DNA from: Pontiella desulfatans
Lineage (GTDB): Bacteria > Verrucomicrobiota > Kiritimatiellia > Kiritimatiellales > Pontiellaceae
Direction: 5' to 3'
Length of the DNA: 64,000 nucleotides
Assembly: GCF_900890425.1 (NCBI RefSeq)
Contig: NZ_CAAHFG010000002.1
Location: 992,001-1,056,000, forward strand
The notes under the pieces are model-generated. The model saw only the letters and a list, made by a program, of their open reading frames with translations, made no database searches and was not told the DNA's origin. The position numbers and the translations under genes were made by a program. Of the stretch, positions 25,130-34,405 are shown piece after piece (position 1 is the stretch's first letter; every line of letters begins with the position of its first letter).

Positions 25130-27529
25130 ATGCCTAATGCAATAGCAATAGCCAGTATCGGAGCCGCCGCTATATTAGGCCTGACCGACAGTTCGTTTTC
25201 GGAAAGCAGTCCTGCAAATATCTCGGGCGTCTATCCGCACCTGACGATGTACAACAACGAGGGTGAATGCGGTACAGGCGCGGTCGTGCCGTGGGCGGGG
25301 AAGCTCTGGGCGGTCACCTACGCTCCGCATTCGCCTAAAGGCTCCTCCGACAAGCTTTATGAAATTGCTCCCGACCTAACGCAGACCATCCGCCCCGAAA
25401 GTATCGGCGGGACGCCCGCCAACCGGATGATTCATAAAGAATCCAATCGGCTCTTTATTGGCCCGTACGCCATCAGTGGGGAAGGGGACGTGCGAGTTAT
25501 TCCCTGGCAAGCAATGCCAGGCCGGCATACCGGTAATGCGCGGCACCTGACCGATCCGGCCGGCAGGATCTATTACGCAACGATGGAGGAGGGACTCTAT
25601 TCCGTCGATGTCGATACGCTGGAGGTTGAGGAGCTCATTGCAGATGGAAACAGCAAGAAGCCCGTGCAAAACGGCATAAAATCCAGCCTGCCCGGCTATC
25701 ATGGAAAAGGCTTGTATTCGGGGCAGGGGCGTGTTGTGTATGCCAATAACGGTGAACGGAGCAAGGCTGCAAAAGCGAATCCCACGACCCCTTCCGGTGC
25801 GCTGGCGCAATGGTTCGGGCAAGGTGACTGGAAGCTCGTCCGCCGCAACCAGTTTACGGAACTCACGGGGCCCGGTGGAATTTACGGTGGCGGGCATCCG
25901 GAAACCGATCCGATCTGGGGTATGGGCTGGGATGCGCGCTCGCTCCTGCTCGCCCTGCTCGAAAATGGGGAGTGGAGCTATTTTCGCCTGCCGAAGGGAA
26001 GCCATTCCTATGACGGCGCACACGGCTGGAATACCGAATGGCCGCGCATCCGCGAGATCGGAGAAAAAGATTACCTCGCCACCATGCACGGAACCTTCTG
26101 GAGATTCCCGCCCACTTTTTCCAACGAAAATTCGTCGGGTATCGCCCCGCGCTCGAACTATCTGAAAGTCATTGGCGATTTTTGTAAATGGAATGGCAAA
26201 GTGGTTCTGGGTTGCGATGATTCCGCCAAATCGGAATTTTTAAACACCCGCACGTTTAAGCCCGCGGACGGTGCCCCCCGGCAGTCGAACTCCAATCTGT
26301 GGTTTATCGATCCGCAACAGCTCGACGGCTTCGGCCCGCTGATTGGGCGTGGTTCGGTCTGGCTGCGTGAAGACGTCGAAGCGAACAGCCCCAGTGATCC
26401 CTATCTGTTCTCTGGCTACGACCATCGCCAGTTCAGCCTGACGCATTCGACGAAATCACCCGTCACCTTCACCCTCGAAGTGGATAAACACGGGTCGGGC
26501 GAATGGAGCACACTGCGCAGCATCACGCTGGCACCCAAGGGAACGGAAATCCTTTTTTTCAGCGAAGATGAGGGCGGGGCATGGATTCGTCTGGTTGCGG
26601 ATAAAAACGCCACGGGTGTCACCGCCCATTTCCAGTACCGCAACCGCGACACGCGCAGCGTTAAGAATGATCCGCTGTTCAACGGGGTTGCAACGACTGA
26701 AAAAGCGCCCGCAACCGCGGGGGTCATGCGCAGCCTCGCATATCACACCCTCGGCATTGCCCTTGCGGACGGAAGCTACTATGAGCTGAATCCCAAAATG
26801 AAGATCGCCAAAGTGAGCTCCGCAGCCCAAAGCGCCGGGTTGCTATCTGCGGTTGCCCAGCCCGCCAACTCTTTCAGCGTTGATGGGGCATCGGCCATTA
26901 TGGAAGAGGACGGAAAACGCTACCGCTTTCCTAAAAACGATGCGTACTCCGCCACCGGTTCGCGCGTCTGCCGTGAAGTGGCCACCGAACGTGATCTGCT
27001 CAACCTGCATGGCACCTTCTATGAGCTGCCTGCCCGGAATGCGCTGGGGCTGGCCAGGATCCGCCCCGTCGCCACGCATAATCTGGCCATTCATGACTTC
27101 TGCTCCCACAACGGACTACTCTTCTTCACCGGCCTCGGCGCTGGCGCGCAGGGTGAACACATCTTCCGCAGTGCCGATGGCAAAGCCGCCGTTTGGGCGG
27201 GTGTGGTTGACGATCTTTGGCGACTCGGCAAGCCGCGTGGGCAGGGTGGCCCGTGGAAAATCGCTGCCGTCAAAGCCGGCGTTCCGTCCGACCGGTATCT
27301 CATGACCGCCTACGACAGGAAGCGCGTCGCTCTCGATGCTTCTTCCTCCGTGCGCATATCGCTGGAAGTGGATATTGACGGCACCGACTTGTGGGTTCCA
27401 TACAAAACATTCGAGGTCGCTCCCGGCGAAACCGTGTCACACGAGTTTCCGGAGGGGTTCAGCGCCTACTGGATCCGTGCAACAAGCGACCTCGACACAA
27501 CCGCGACGGCTTGGTTCACCTATGAATAG
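25130..27529 (+). CDS. uncharacterised secreted two-repeat protein, beta-propeller-like
   Basis: 799 residues from the ATG at 25130 (AGGA eight bases upstream; signal peptide MPNAIAIASIGAAAILGL...). I do not recognise a named family. The first 390 residues look like propeller blades (PHLTMYNNEGECGTGAVVPW, GNARHLTDPAGRIYYATMEEG). The protein has an internal duplication: a unit of HGTFWRFPPTF ... VIGDFCKWNGKVVLG ... DPYLFSGYDHRQFSL ... FTLEVDKHGSG recurs as HGTFYELPARN ... AIHDFCSHNGLLFFT ... DRYLMTAYDRKRVAL ... ISLEVDIDGTD. Each copy ends in a beta-sandwich closing with FxY. The stop codon overlaps the start of the sulfatase that follows by 8 nt, so the two are probably made together and act on the same glycan. 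It could be a lyase, an isomerase-like propeller or a binding protein. Confidence 0.75.
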   Translation: MPNAIAIASIGAAAILGLTDSSFSESSPANISGVYPHLTMYNNEGECGTGAVVPWAGKLWAVTYAPHSPKGSSDKLYEIAPDLTQTIRPESIGGTPANRMIHKESNRLFIGPYAISGEGDVRVIPWQAMPGRHTGNARHLTDPAGRIYYATMEEGLYSVDVDTLEVEELIADGNSKKPVQNGIKSSLPGYHGKGLYSGQGRVVYANNGERSKAAKANPTTPSGALAQWFGQGDWKLVRRNQFTELTGPGGIYGGGHPETDPIWGMGWDARSLLLALLENGEWSYFRLPKGSHSYDGAHGWNTEWPRIREIGEKDYLATMHGTFWRFPPTFSNENSSGIAPRSNYLKVIGDFCKWNGKVVLGCDDSAKSEFLNTRTFKPADGAPRQSNSNLWFIDPQQLDGFGPLIGRGSVWLREDVEANSPSDPYLFSGYDHRQFSLTHSTKSPVTFTLEVDKHGSGEWSTLRSITLAPKGTEILFFSEDEGGAWIRLVADKNATGVTAHFQYRNRDTRSVKNDPLFNGVATTEKAPATAGVMRSLAYHTLGIALADGSYYELNPKMKIAKVSSAAQSAGLLSAVAQPANSFSVDGASAIMEEDGKRYRFPKNDAYSATGSRVCREVATERDLLNLHGTFYELPARNALGLARIRPVATHNLAIHDFCSHNGLLFFTGLGAGAQGEHIFRSADGKAAVWAGVVDDLWRLGKPRGQGGPWKIAAVKAGVPSDRYLMTAYDRKRVALDASSSVRISLEVDIDGTDLWVPYKTFEVAPGETVSHEFPEGFSAYWIRATSDLDTTATAWFTYE

Positions 27530-28909
27530 TGCTCTCAAACAGCTTTGCGCCATCTTGGGTTTGCTGCTTCCTGCGTTTACTCAGGGGGCGGTGCCAAACA
27601 TTGTCCTGATTGTCGTCGATGACCTTGGCTATGCCGACCTGTCCTGTACGGGGTTGGCGAATGATGTGCATACCCCGAACATCGACAGGCTGGCGGCGCG
27701 CGGGGTGCGCTTCGACAGCGCTTATGCCACCGCGCCGATCTGTAATGCCTCGCGCATTTCAATAATGACTGGAGCCTACCAACAGCGGCAAGGGCAGTAC
27801 TGGTATGGCGGTCCTGGTCTGCATGACCCTCAATTCACGACGATTGCAGAGGCACTGAAAAAAAGGGGTATGCCACCGGCTATGTCGGCAAGTTTCATCA
27901 TGGAAACAGTGACAAGCCGAGTGGTCGTGGATTTCCCCTGAACCATGGGTTTGATACGTTCTTCGGTTTCTCTGGCGGTACCAAGCATTACCTGCACCAC
28001 AGCAAGAATGGCGGGCAACCCATGCTCCATGAAGGGCCGATGTGGGTGCAGCGCGAGCAGAAGGATGTGGAAGGGTTCATCACGGAACTCTTCGGCGAAC
28101 TGGCTCGCGAGTTCATCCGCAAAAACAAGGATCGGAAATTTTACCTGCACCTCTCCTTCAATGCCGTTCACAACTTCACCCACCAGCTGCCTGCCGATTA
28201 TCTGAAGGAGAAAGGGCTCAAGGGATTTGCCGACCTCAAGCCCGGGGAAAACTACTGGGCGTGGCGTAAAAAGCTCGGCTATCCCGCGAACGTTGAAGGG
28301 CGCGACTACTACCTCGGTCAGCTCCATTTTCTCGACCATGAGATCGGTCTGTTTATGGACGAGCTCGAAGAGCAGGGCCTGGCCGAGAGCACCGCGATCA
28401 TATTTGTCAGTGACAACGGAGGCTCACTCGTCACGTACGCGAACAACGGAAAACTCAAGGGCGGGAAATACACCCTCTTCGAAGGCGGCACGCGTGTTCC
28501 CATGATCGTCAGCTATCCGCCTGCATTCAAAACCGGAGAAGTGAGCGGATCGGTTGCCAGCACCTTGGACATCTTTCCGACCATATGCGGACTGACCGGA
28601 GCGTCGCTACCCTCCCGGCTCGACGGCAAAGACCTCGCCCCGGTTCTTTCCGGTGCGGAACATTCCCTGAATCGCGACTTCCTTTTCTGGGACACGCAGG
28701 CCGAGCAGGCCGTACGCAAAGGAAAGTGGAAGCTCCTTGTCACTAAAACAACACCCAACGAAAAACTGCAAATCACCCCGACACCCAACGGTGAATTCCT
28801 CTACAATCTCGAAAGTGACCCCGGTGAAGCAACCAATCTAGTGGTACAACAACAGGTGGTCTCCCAGGAATTGAAACGGGCGCTGCTGAAGTGGAAGGCG
28901 GGTCTCTGA
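27522..28909 (+). pseudogene. Cys-type sulfatase gene with a single frameshift
   Basis: The start ATG overlaps the stop of the preceding gene. The first part (signal peptide MNSALKQLCAILGLLLPAFTQG, then PNIVLIVVDDLGYADLS and the sulfatase signature CNASR at Cys74, converted to formylglycine in active enzymes) runs in one frame to a stop at 27941. At an A7G4 tract (27858-27868) the expected family sequence, KKRGYATGYVGKFHHGNSDK, continues in the -1 frame and then stays open to 28909 (SDNGGSLVTYANNGKLKGGK). Joined, the product would be a normal-length sulfatase of about 460 residues. The motif is not a canonical slippery heptamer in frame, so a true mutation or a homopolymer sequencing error is likelier than programmed frameshifting. 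Confidence 0.85.
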
Positions 28910-28974
28910 AATCTGCCTGAACTCCGGGAGCTTTTTTTGTCGGCTGATTAGAATGGACTCATTAATAAGCATAT

Positions 28975-29031
28975 GCGCGGTAGCGTCCTTGTTGGGCCGG
29001 ATACGAGGGCCAGCCTGCCGGGCGCTTTTTT
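28975..29031 (+). terminator. probable terminator after the frameshifted sulfatase gene
   Basis: A long imperfect stem with ends GCGCGG and CCGGGCGC (28975-29024) is followed by TTTTTTG. A shorter CTCC/GGAG stem with seven T (28922-28938) lies just before it. Confidence 0.6.
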
Positions 29032-29091
29032 GCTTTTACTGTAGGGCGGGGGTTGTGACAACATCCTCCCCGTTTTAACGGAGGGTTTAGG

Positions 29092-30771
29092 ATGACGATC
29101 AAGGATTGCCTCAACCGGGCGGCGAACGAAAGCCCGGATGACATTGCGCTAAGGTTCAAGCAGGATGGCCAATGGACTACGATCAACTATGGGCAGCTAC
29201 GCGAGCGGGTGTGGCATGTTTCGGAAATGCTTGCCCGGCTGGGGGTGGTCGAAGGCGACCGGGTCGCGATCTACCGGGAGAATTCGCCGGAATGGTTCGA
29301 GATCTACCACGGCATCGTGGGCATCGGGGCCATCGCGGTTCCCGTGGATGCGAAGCTGCGGGAGCAGGAGGTTGCGCATATTTTCCACGATTGCGGGGTA
29401 TCGGTGGTTTTTGCCTCCTGCCGCTTTGCGGAAATCCTCGCGGGAATGAAGGAGCGCTTGCGCGATTTGCGCGCGATCGTGATGCTCGATATTGATGAGC
29501 GGAACCAGCACCTGTGCGACAAGGTCGACCACCATACCTACAAGGGACTATGGCAGGAGGTTGCGGAGCGGGCCATGGCCGAAGGGCGTGCGTTTGGTCG
29601 CATGTCGCCGACGGCCTCTTCGCCGGCTTCCTTCATCTATACCTCGGGAACGACGGGCCGCCAGAAGGGCGCCGTGCTGACGCACCACAATTTCATGTCG
29701 AATGTGGATAGCATTGATCGGGCGGTCCATTTCACGAAGGAGGACAATCTCGTGCTCATCCTTCCGCTTCACCATTCCTTTGCCTTCACCACGACGGTGT
29801 TGTTGCCGGTATACAAGCACTGCCAGGTGACCCTCGTTGAAAACCTCAAGACCATCAAGGCCAACATGGCCGAGACCGCACCAACGGTGATGCTGGCCGT
29901 TCCGCTGCTCCTCGAAAAAATGCTCGCACGCGTGCTGGACGGCATCAACTCGAAGAAGATCGCGAAGCTGATGTATGACTATGGTTTGGCAAAGGTGGTC
30001 GGGAAAAAAGTGAAGGACGGCCTGGGCGGGGCCTTGCGCCTCGTGGTTTCCGGCGGGGCGCCGATCAGCCCGGCCACCTTGCTCGGCTGGGGCAAGCTGG
30101 GCTTTTGCATTGTCGAGGGCTATGGCATCACCGAGACCGCGCCCGTGCTGGCGGTCAACCCGCCCGGGAAGCCGCGGGTTGGAACCGTTGGCCGGCCGCT
30201 TCCGGGGGTGTCGATCGAGATCCGGAATCCCAACCCCGAGGGGGTGGGCGAGATTGTTGCGCGCGGCGAGAACGTGATGCAGGGCTATTGGAACAATCCC
30301 GCGGAAACCGCCAAGGTGCTGGTCGATGGCTGGTACCACACCGGCGACCTTGGCTATTTCGATGAGAAGGGCTATCTCGTGATCAGCGGTCGGAAGAAGA
30401 GCCTGATCGTCAACCGCGAAGGAAAGAACATCTATCCGGAAGAGGTCGAGCGGCAGGTGCTCAAGAGCACCTATGTCCTCGAATGCCTGGCCATGGGCTA
30501 CCGCGAGCCGGGCGAGGATACGGGCGAGCGCGTCGGCCTGATCGTCGTGCCCAACCTCGAGGTGTTCGATGCCATGGAGGAGGAGGGGGGCGAGCGGTTG
30601 ACCGATGGGCAGATCGAAGAGCTGGTGCGTTCCGACATCCGGCAACAACTCGCCGCGCTTTCGGACTACAAGCGCCCGCGCAAGATCGAGGTGCGCTTCG
30701 AGGAGTTCGAGAAAACCACCACGCAGAAAATCAAACGCTATTTATATGCGATCGACACCGCGGGGAACTAG
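29092..30771 (+). CDS. AMP-binding acyl-CoA synthetase (long-chain fatty acid--CoA ligase type)
   Basis: 559 residues; ATG after GGAGGGTTTAGG. The adenylate-forming enzyme motifs are all present: the P-loop YTSGTTGRQKG at about 183-193, VEGYGITETAPVLAVN (A5), GWYHTGDLGYFDEKGYLVISG (A7/A8) with the hinge around it, and the C-terminal catalytic lysine region TTTQKIKRYLY near the end. It would activate a fatty acid to acyl-AMP and then acyl-CoA in the cytoplasm. No signal peptide. It stands alone between the two glycan loci, with a terminator before it and a converging regulator gene 5 bp after it, and has no visible link to glycan use. Confidence 0.93.
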   Translation: MTIKDCLNRAANESPDDIALRFKQDGQWTTINYGQLRERVWHVSEMLARLGVVEGDRVAIYRENSPEWFEIYHGIVGIGAIAVPVDAKLREQEVAHIFHDCGVSVVFASCRFAEILAGMKERLRDLRAIVMLDIDERNQHLCDKVDHHTYKGLWQEVAERAMAEGRAFGRMSPTASSPASFIYTSGTTGRQKGAVLTHHNFMSNVDSIDRAVHFTKEDNLVLILPLHHSFAFTTTVLLPVYKHCQVTLVENLKTIKANMAETAPTVMLAVPLLLEKMLARVLDGINSKKIAKLMYDYGLAKVVGKKVKDGLGGALRLVVSGGAPISPATLLGWGKLGFCIVEGYGITETAPVLAVNPPGKPRVGTVGRPLPGVSIEIRNPNPEGVGEIVARGENVMQGYWNNPAETAKVLVDGWYHTGDLGYFDEKGYLVISGRKKSLIVNREGKNIYPEEVERQVLKSTYVLECLAMGYREPGEDTGERVGLIVVPNLEVFDAMEEEGGERLTDGQIEELVRSDIRQQLAALSDYKRPRKIEVRFEEFEKTTTQKIKRYLYAIDTAGN

Positions 30772-30776
30772 GGGTT

Positions 30777-31445
30777 TCACGAACCGTTCGACGTGAAAAG
30801 GCCTAGGCGGTGCGCTTTGTCGATGGCCGAAGGGGCGTTGGGGACGTTCAGTTTTTCATAGATGTGCTTGAGGTGGTCGGTCACGGTGTAGGTGCTTATT
30901 TTGAGCTGGCTGCTGATCTCCTTTTGGGAGAGACCTTTGGCGATTAACGAGAGCACCTCCCGCTCCCGTTCCGAGATCCCGCATTCGGTTGCCACCTTGG
31001 GGAGCCGGGGTTGCAGTGTTTTCAAGATGAAGCGGGCCAGGCTGGGTTCGAGGGTGGCGCCGCCATCCATGACGGTGCGGATGCCGGTCGTGATTTCATC
31101 CATGGTGGCGGATTTAAGGAGATATCCCGCGGCTCCTTGCTGGATGGCCCGCAGCACATCGGCCTCGTGGTCGGACTGGCTTAGGATGATGACCCGGGTG
31201 TCCGGCGCATACTTCGAGATCCACGGCATGGCATCCAGCCCGGACATGCCGGGCAAGTTGAGGTCGAGCAGGATGATGTCCGGTTCTGCGGCCCGGCCGC
31301 CATCCTGAAGGGTGCGCAGTGCCAACTCGGCATTGCCGAACTGGCTGACGAGTTCGAGGCCCTTTTTCTTTGCGAAGACAAATTCGAGGATTTCGCGATA
31401 TTCGGGGTGGTCTTCCACCAGCATGATTTTAATGGACGCGTTCAT
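30777..31445 (-). CDS. NarL/LuxR-family response regulator
   Basis: 222 residues. The receiver domain (about 5-125) has the acidic pair Glu11/Asp12, the phospho-acceptor Asp61 (DIILLDLNLPGMSG), a conserved Ser (ILSQSD) and the final Lys (YLLKSA). A LuxR-type helix-turn-helix follows at about 155-215 (ISEREREVLSLIAKGLSQKEI, then STYTVTDHLKHIYEKLN). Its start overlaps the end of the sensor kinase gene by 17 nt, so the two form an operon. I infer that it binds the 20-bp dyad found upstream of the kinase gene and of three genes in the rightward arm, because the form of that dyad resembles the inverted heptamers bound by NarL-type regulators. Confidence 0.93.
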   Translation of the reverse strand: MNASIKIMLVEDHPEYREILEFVFAKKKGLELVSQFGNAELALRTLQDGGRAAEPDIILLDLNLPGMSGLDAMPWISKYAPDTRVIILSQSDHEADVLRAIQQGAAGYLLKSATMDEITTGIRTVMDGGATLEPSLARFILKTLQPRLPKVATECGISEREREVLSLIAKGLSQKEISSQLKISTYTVTDHLKHIYEKLNVPNAPSAIDKAHRLGLFTSNGS

Positions 31446-33417
31446 GGTTCATCTTTCTTTTTTTGCTGCGGTGGCGAAGGCGGAGTTTGAGGCAGGTTCC
31501 ACCGGTGGGGACGGGCTCGACGGAGAGTTTGGCCTTGAGCAAGCGGGCGCGGCGCTTTAGCGAGGAGGGGATGTTTTCGCCGGACATCCCTTTGCCGTTG
31601 TCGCTGACCGTGAGGACGATCTCCCGGGGCGTGGCGGTCAGCGTGGTGCTGAAGCGGGTGGCATTGGAGTGGCGGCAAATGTTGATGAGGCTCTCTTTGT
31701 AGAAAAGGAACAGGTCGATGCGGGTACGGGCCTTCAGCTGCTCGAGGTAGTGTTCGCCTTCGATCGAAATCGTATGTTCCAGATTTGCGGTGATGCGCTG
31801 GGCGGCGCGTTGCATATCCTCGACGAGGCCTTGATAGAGGCCGTCGGCGTTGATGATGTTGGAAAAGTGCCGGATGGCGGTTCCCGTTCGTTCGGTCAAT
31901 TGACGGATGCGTTGGTGGAGCATGTTCCATTCGTCGGAGGCGTCGTGTGCGCTTTTGGCGGCATCGCTCAGCAACCCGATGGCATGGATGTTGGCGCCGA
32001 GTTCGTCGTGCAGGTCGGCGGCGAAGCGTTCCCGGAGCTTGGCGAGCTGCCTCAGGCGGAGGTTCCAGTCGATCAGCATGGTGAACCCGATGGCGGCGGT
32101 GAGCAGGGCGGCCAGCCAGCCCATGCGGCGGAGTTTTGTTTTTTGGTGCGCGTAGCGGCGGTTCAGTTCCGCCTCCACCCGTGGGCGCGCTTTTTCAAGA
32201 TCATGGCGGCGAACCAGCTGGTTCATCCATTCCCGCACCGGCAGGATGGTTCCATACATGTTGCGTCCATCCGTGAGCACGGATAGCGGCCGGTTCGGTT
32301 TGGCATGAACGTCGCTGCCCGTAATCGGTTTCCCGAGCGCGTGGTTTATGCCGCCGGACAACAGTTCGATTTCTGCAAAGCCAAAGCGCGTATCCTCCGC
32401 GTTATAGCTGGGGATTTCGGGGGGGGCGTCGATGTGCAGCCGGTAGAAGCGGTTGGTGGCCGGGGGAAAGTTCCACATCATGATCGGTCCCATGTGGAAA
32501 ATCGTTTCCAACCGGAGGTCGATCAAGGTTTCGGCGTCTGAAAAATCGGGCTGGTTCGCGCCCTCGAGGTGCATCTTTTTGGGAATGCCGAAGTCGCTGG
32601 CCAAGGCCTGGGGCAGGACATCGCTCGGGTCGATGGCATGGAGGTGCAGGAGGGAGACGGCTTGGGACTCGCCGAGGTCAATGGTGAGTGCAGGCGGGCT
32701 GGTGACGGGGTGCAGGCTGATGAAGGCAATGCTTTTTTCGCCCCCGACCGCGTCCATGAGGTATGGCACCAGTCCGTCGACGGCAAAGTTCACGCTCCAG
32801 GCACGGCCTTCGAACCGGTTCGATTTCGCAGCGATCGGCCGACGCAGCGCCACATTCACATCTCCACTGAACGCCATGATTTCAGAGAGTTCGAAGGCAT
32901 GTTTTTCATCGAATGCCCGAAGGGAAAGGCGGTCGGTTTCAATTCGGATCCATGATGCGGTGATGCCGTTGCACGGAATTGAAAGAGGGGCTATTCGAGG
33001 GAGGAAGTGCCGGTCGTCGGTGTATTCGGCCACCACGGTTCCCACCCGGTCCTGCTCGGTACCGGCGATCAGGCGAAGGTGTTTCGGAAAGCCGTCCGCC
33101 TGGAAGCCTTGCTTGGCATCCCGGCGGATCACCGGAACCAGGATGACTTGATCCAGGGGATATTCGGCTTGGAGGTTGATTTCCACCCATTCGGAATGGA
33201 ATTCGTCGTCGTGGATGTTTGAGCGGTATCCAATGGCCCCCACGCCGCTGCGCAGGCTGTAGTTTGCGAGCTGCTCCAGCTCGGCGCCAATGGCGTCGCG
33301 CCGTTGTTCGAGCTCCGGCAGGGAGAGCGCGTTGAATGCCGTGTCCACCGGGGCGGCCATGGCCGGGAGCCATCCGCCCAGCAGAAGCAATGTCGATAGG
33401 GTGCGATCAAAAGGCAT
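31429..33417 (-). CDS. NarL-type sensor histidine kinase with large extracytoplasmic discoidin-like region
   Basis: 662 residues with an N-terminal signal-like segment (TLSTLLLLGGWLPAMA). About 400 residues outside the cytoplasm follow; they contain two or three beta-sandwich stretches reminiscent of F5/8 type C (discoidin) domains (EWVEINLQAEYPLDQVILVPV, GITASWIRIETDRLSL, ALTIDLGESQAVSLLHLHAID). A transmembrane helix lies near 430-450 (MGWLAALLTAAIGFTMLI). The cytoplasmic part is a HisKA_3 dimerisation domain with His470 in FAADLHDELGANIHAIG, and a HATPase domain (NICRHSNATRFS as N-box, VSDNGKGMSG). Discoidin domains usually bind glycans or similar ligands, so direct sensing of a polysaccharide fragment is plausible. 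No clear ribosome site precedes the ATG, so the start is uncertain by a few codons. Confidence 0.88.
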   Translation of the reverse strand: MPFDRTLSTLLLLGGWLPAMAAPVDTAFNALSLPELEQRRDAIGAELEQLANYSLRSGVGAIGYRSNIHDDEFHSEWVEINLQAEYPLDQVILVPVIRRDAKQGFQADGFPKHLRLIAGTEQDRVGTVVAEYTDDRHFLPRIAPLSIPCNGITASWIRIETDRLSLRAFDEKHAFELSEIMAFSGDVNVALRRPIAAKSNRFEGRAWSVNFAVDGLVPYLMDAVGGEKSIAFISLHPVTSPPALTIDLGESQAVSLLHLHAIDPSDVLPQALASDFGIPKKMHLEGANQPDFSDAETLIDLRLETIFHMGPIMMWNFPPATNRFYRLHIDAPPEIPSYNAEDTRFGFAEIELLSGGINHALGKPITGSDVHAKPNRPLSVLTDGRNMYGTILPVREWMNQLVRRHDLEKARPRVEAELNRRYAHQKTKLRRMGWLAALLTAAIGFTMLIDWNLRLRQLAKLRERFAADLHDELGANIHAIGLLSDAAKSAHDASDEWNMLHQRIRQLTERTGTAIRHFSNIINADGLYQGLVEDMQRAAQRITANLEHTISIEGEHYLEQLKARTRIDLFLFYKESLINICRHSNATRFSTTLTATPREIVLTVSDNGKGMSGENIPSSLKRRARLLKAKLSVEPVPTGGTCLKLRLRHRSKKRKMNHERVH

Positions 33418-33540
33418 GTCGGTTTATAGCATATTCCGGACGACGGTCCTGTTTCAATTTTCGTTGGGGTTTCGCAGTGCGCGAAACGGGGCGCCGCGCC
33501 TTGAGCTAGGTAAAGGGTGTCAAACCGCTCCGGTTGCGGG

Positions 33541-33560
33541 TATCCCAAAATATTGGGATA
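33541..33560. promoter_or_regulatory. 20-bp dyad operator between the kinase and PEP-CTERM genes
   Basis: TATCCCAAAATATTGGGATA has perfect 8-bp arms around a 4-bp core. It lies in the divergent gap, 97 nt before the PEP-CTERM start and 123 nt before the kinase start, with no T run, so it is not a terminator. Two relatives occur at 37861 and 41733. Confidence 0.65.
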
Positions 33561-33657
33561 GACGGATTTTATCGAGGGCATACACTTTTTGGACTAGTCG
33601 GAATAGGGCAATGCCTGCCGCTTATCGGCGCGTTTGGAAAGGGAAACGAGGATAACC

Positions 33658-34335
33658 ATGAAAAAAATACAATGTGCATTGAGTATTGGTTTGCTGGCGG
33701 CGGGTGTCGCGCAGGCGGTGCTGGTCGATCTCGCCTTGCCGGCGGCCGGGAACCATGCCTCTGGGTCGGGTTTCTCGACCGCGGCATCCTTCAATGGCGC
33801 TACGTTCGATATTGAGTATACGCTGAATGCCTTTGCAACAAGCAACAGCCCGGCTCCGTTTATTCGCTCCAGTGGCGGAACCTATTTCGGGGTGGGATCC
33901 GCCCTTGATCCCAACACGGGAAACCAGGAATCCATCGATGGCGACGACGGCGAACAGCTGTCCATTGCCGGCCTTTCAATCGTTAATTTCAGCGCGAATG
34001 GTTCCGGCCTTGTGCAAGGCGATCTGAGTATTGCATTCCAATCCCTGTCGATTGCCAACGGAACTGCCGCCAACGACGGCATAACGATTTCCTTCACGGG
34101 TTTCGGGGATGCTACGGTGGACGTAACCCATCCCACAACGTTGGATCTAACATCCCTCGCAAATTTTGGTTCGAGCTCCACGGCATTGTTCCTGGAGCCT
34201 GACGGCCCGCAGTCCAACAACAGATGGTCCGTTTCCGGCATCTCCGTGTCCGTCATCCCCGAACCGGCCACGCTGGGGATGGTCGTGGCTTCCGCCGCCG
34301 GAATGCTGGTCATCCGCCGCCGCTTCCTGATCTGA
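33658..34335 (+). CDS. PEP-CTERM protein carrying a second type of stand-alone module
   Basis: 225 residues from the ATG at 33658 (ACGAGGATAACC upstream); signal peptide MKKIQCALSIGLLAAGVAQA. The tail IPEPATLGMVVASAAGMLVI plus RRRFLI is a canonical PEP-CTERM exosortase signal. The body is one beta-rich module with FNGATFDIEYTL, GDDGEQLSIAGLSIVNFSAN, ISFTGF and NRWSVSGISVSV. The same landmarks occur at the N-terminus of the protein at 37978 and, more distantly, twice in the protein at 34406. No catalytic residues can be picked out. It opens the rightward arm of locus 2 behind the 20-bp dyad and ends in a terminator, as expected for a highly expressed surface protein. A binding role is inferred. 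Confidence 0.87.
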   Translation: MKKIQCALSIGLLAAGVAQAVLVDLALPAAGNHASGSGFSTAASFNGATFDIEYTLNAFATSNSPAPFIRSSGGTYFGVGSALDPNTGNQESIDGDDGEQLSIAGLSIVNFSANGSGLVQGDLSIAFQSLSIANGTAANDGITISFTGFGDATVDVTHPTTLDLTSLANFGSSSTALFLEPDGPQSNNRWSVSGISVSVIPEPATLGMVVASAAGMLVIRRRFLI

Positions 34336-34358
34336 TCGCGAACGGGTTTCATGAGTTG

Positions 34359-34386
34359 CGCCGTTTCCGACCGAAGCGGCGTTTTT
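34359..34386 (+). terminator. rho-independent terminator after the second PEP-CTERM gene
   Basis: Stem CGCCGTTTC / GAAGCGGCG with a 5-nt loop, followed by TTTTTG. The next start codon is 20 bp downstream, so read-through must supply the following gene unless a promoter lies inside the PEP-CTERM gene. Confidence 0.75.
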
Positions 34387-34405
34387 GCTAAAAGAGGAAA
34401 TGCCG

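Noticed and set aside
27858-27868. Programmed -1 frameshift in the sulfatase gene
   Set aside because: In the zero frame the codons are CTG AAA AAA AGG GGT, which do not make an X-XXY-YYZ heptamer, and no downstream stem was evident. Sulfatases have no known need for recoding. Kept as frameshift or sequencing error.
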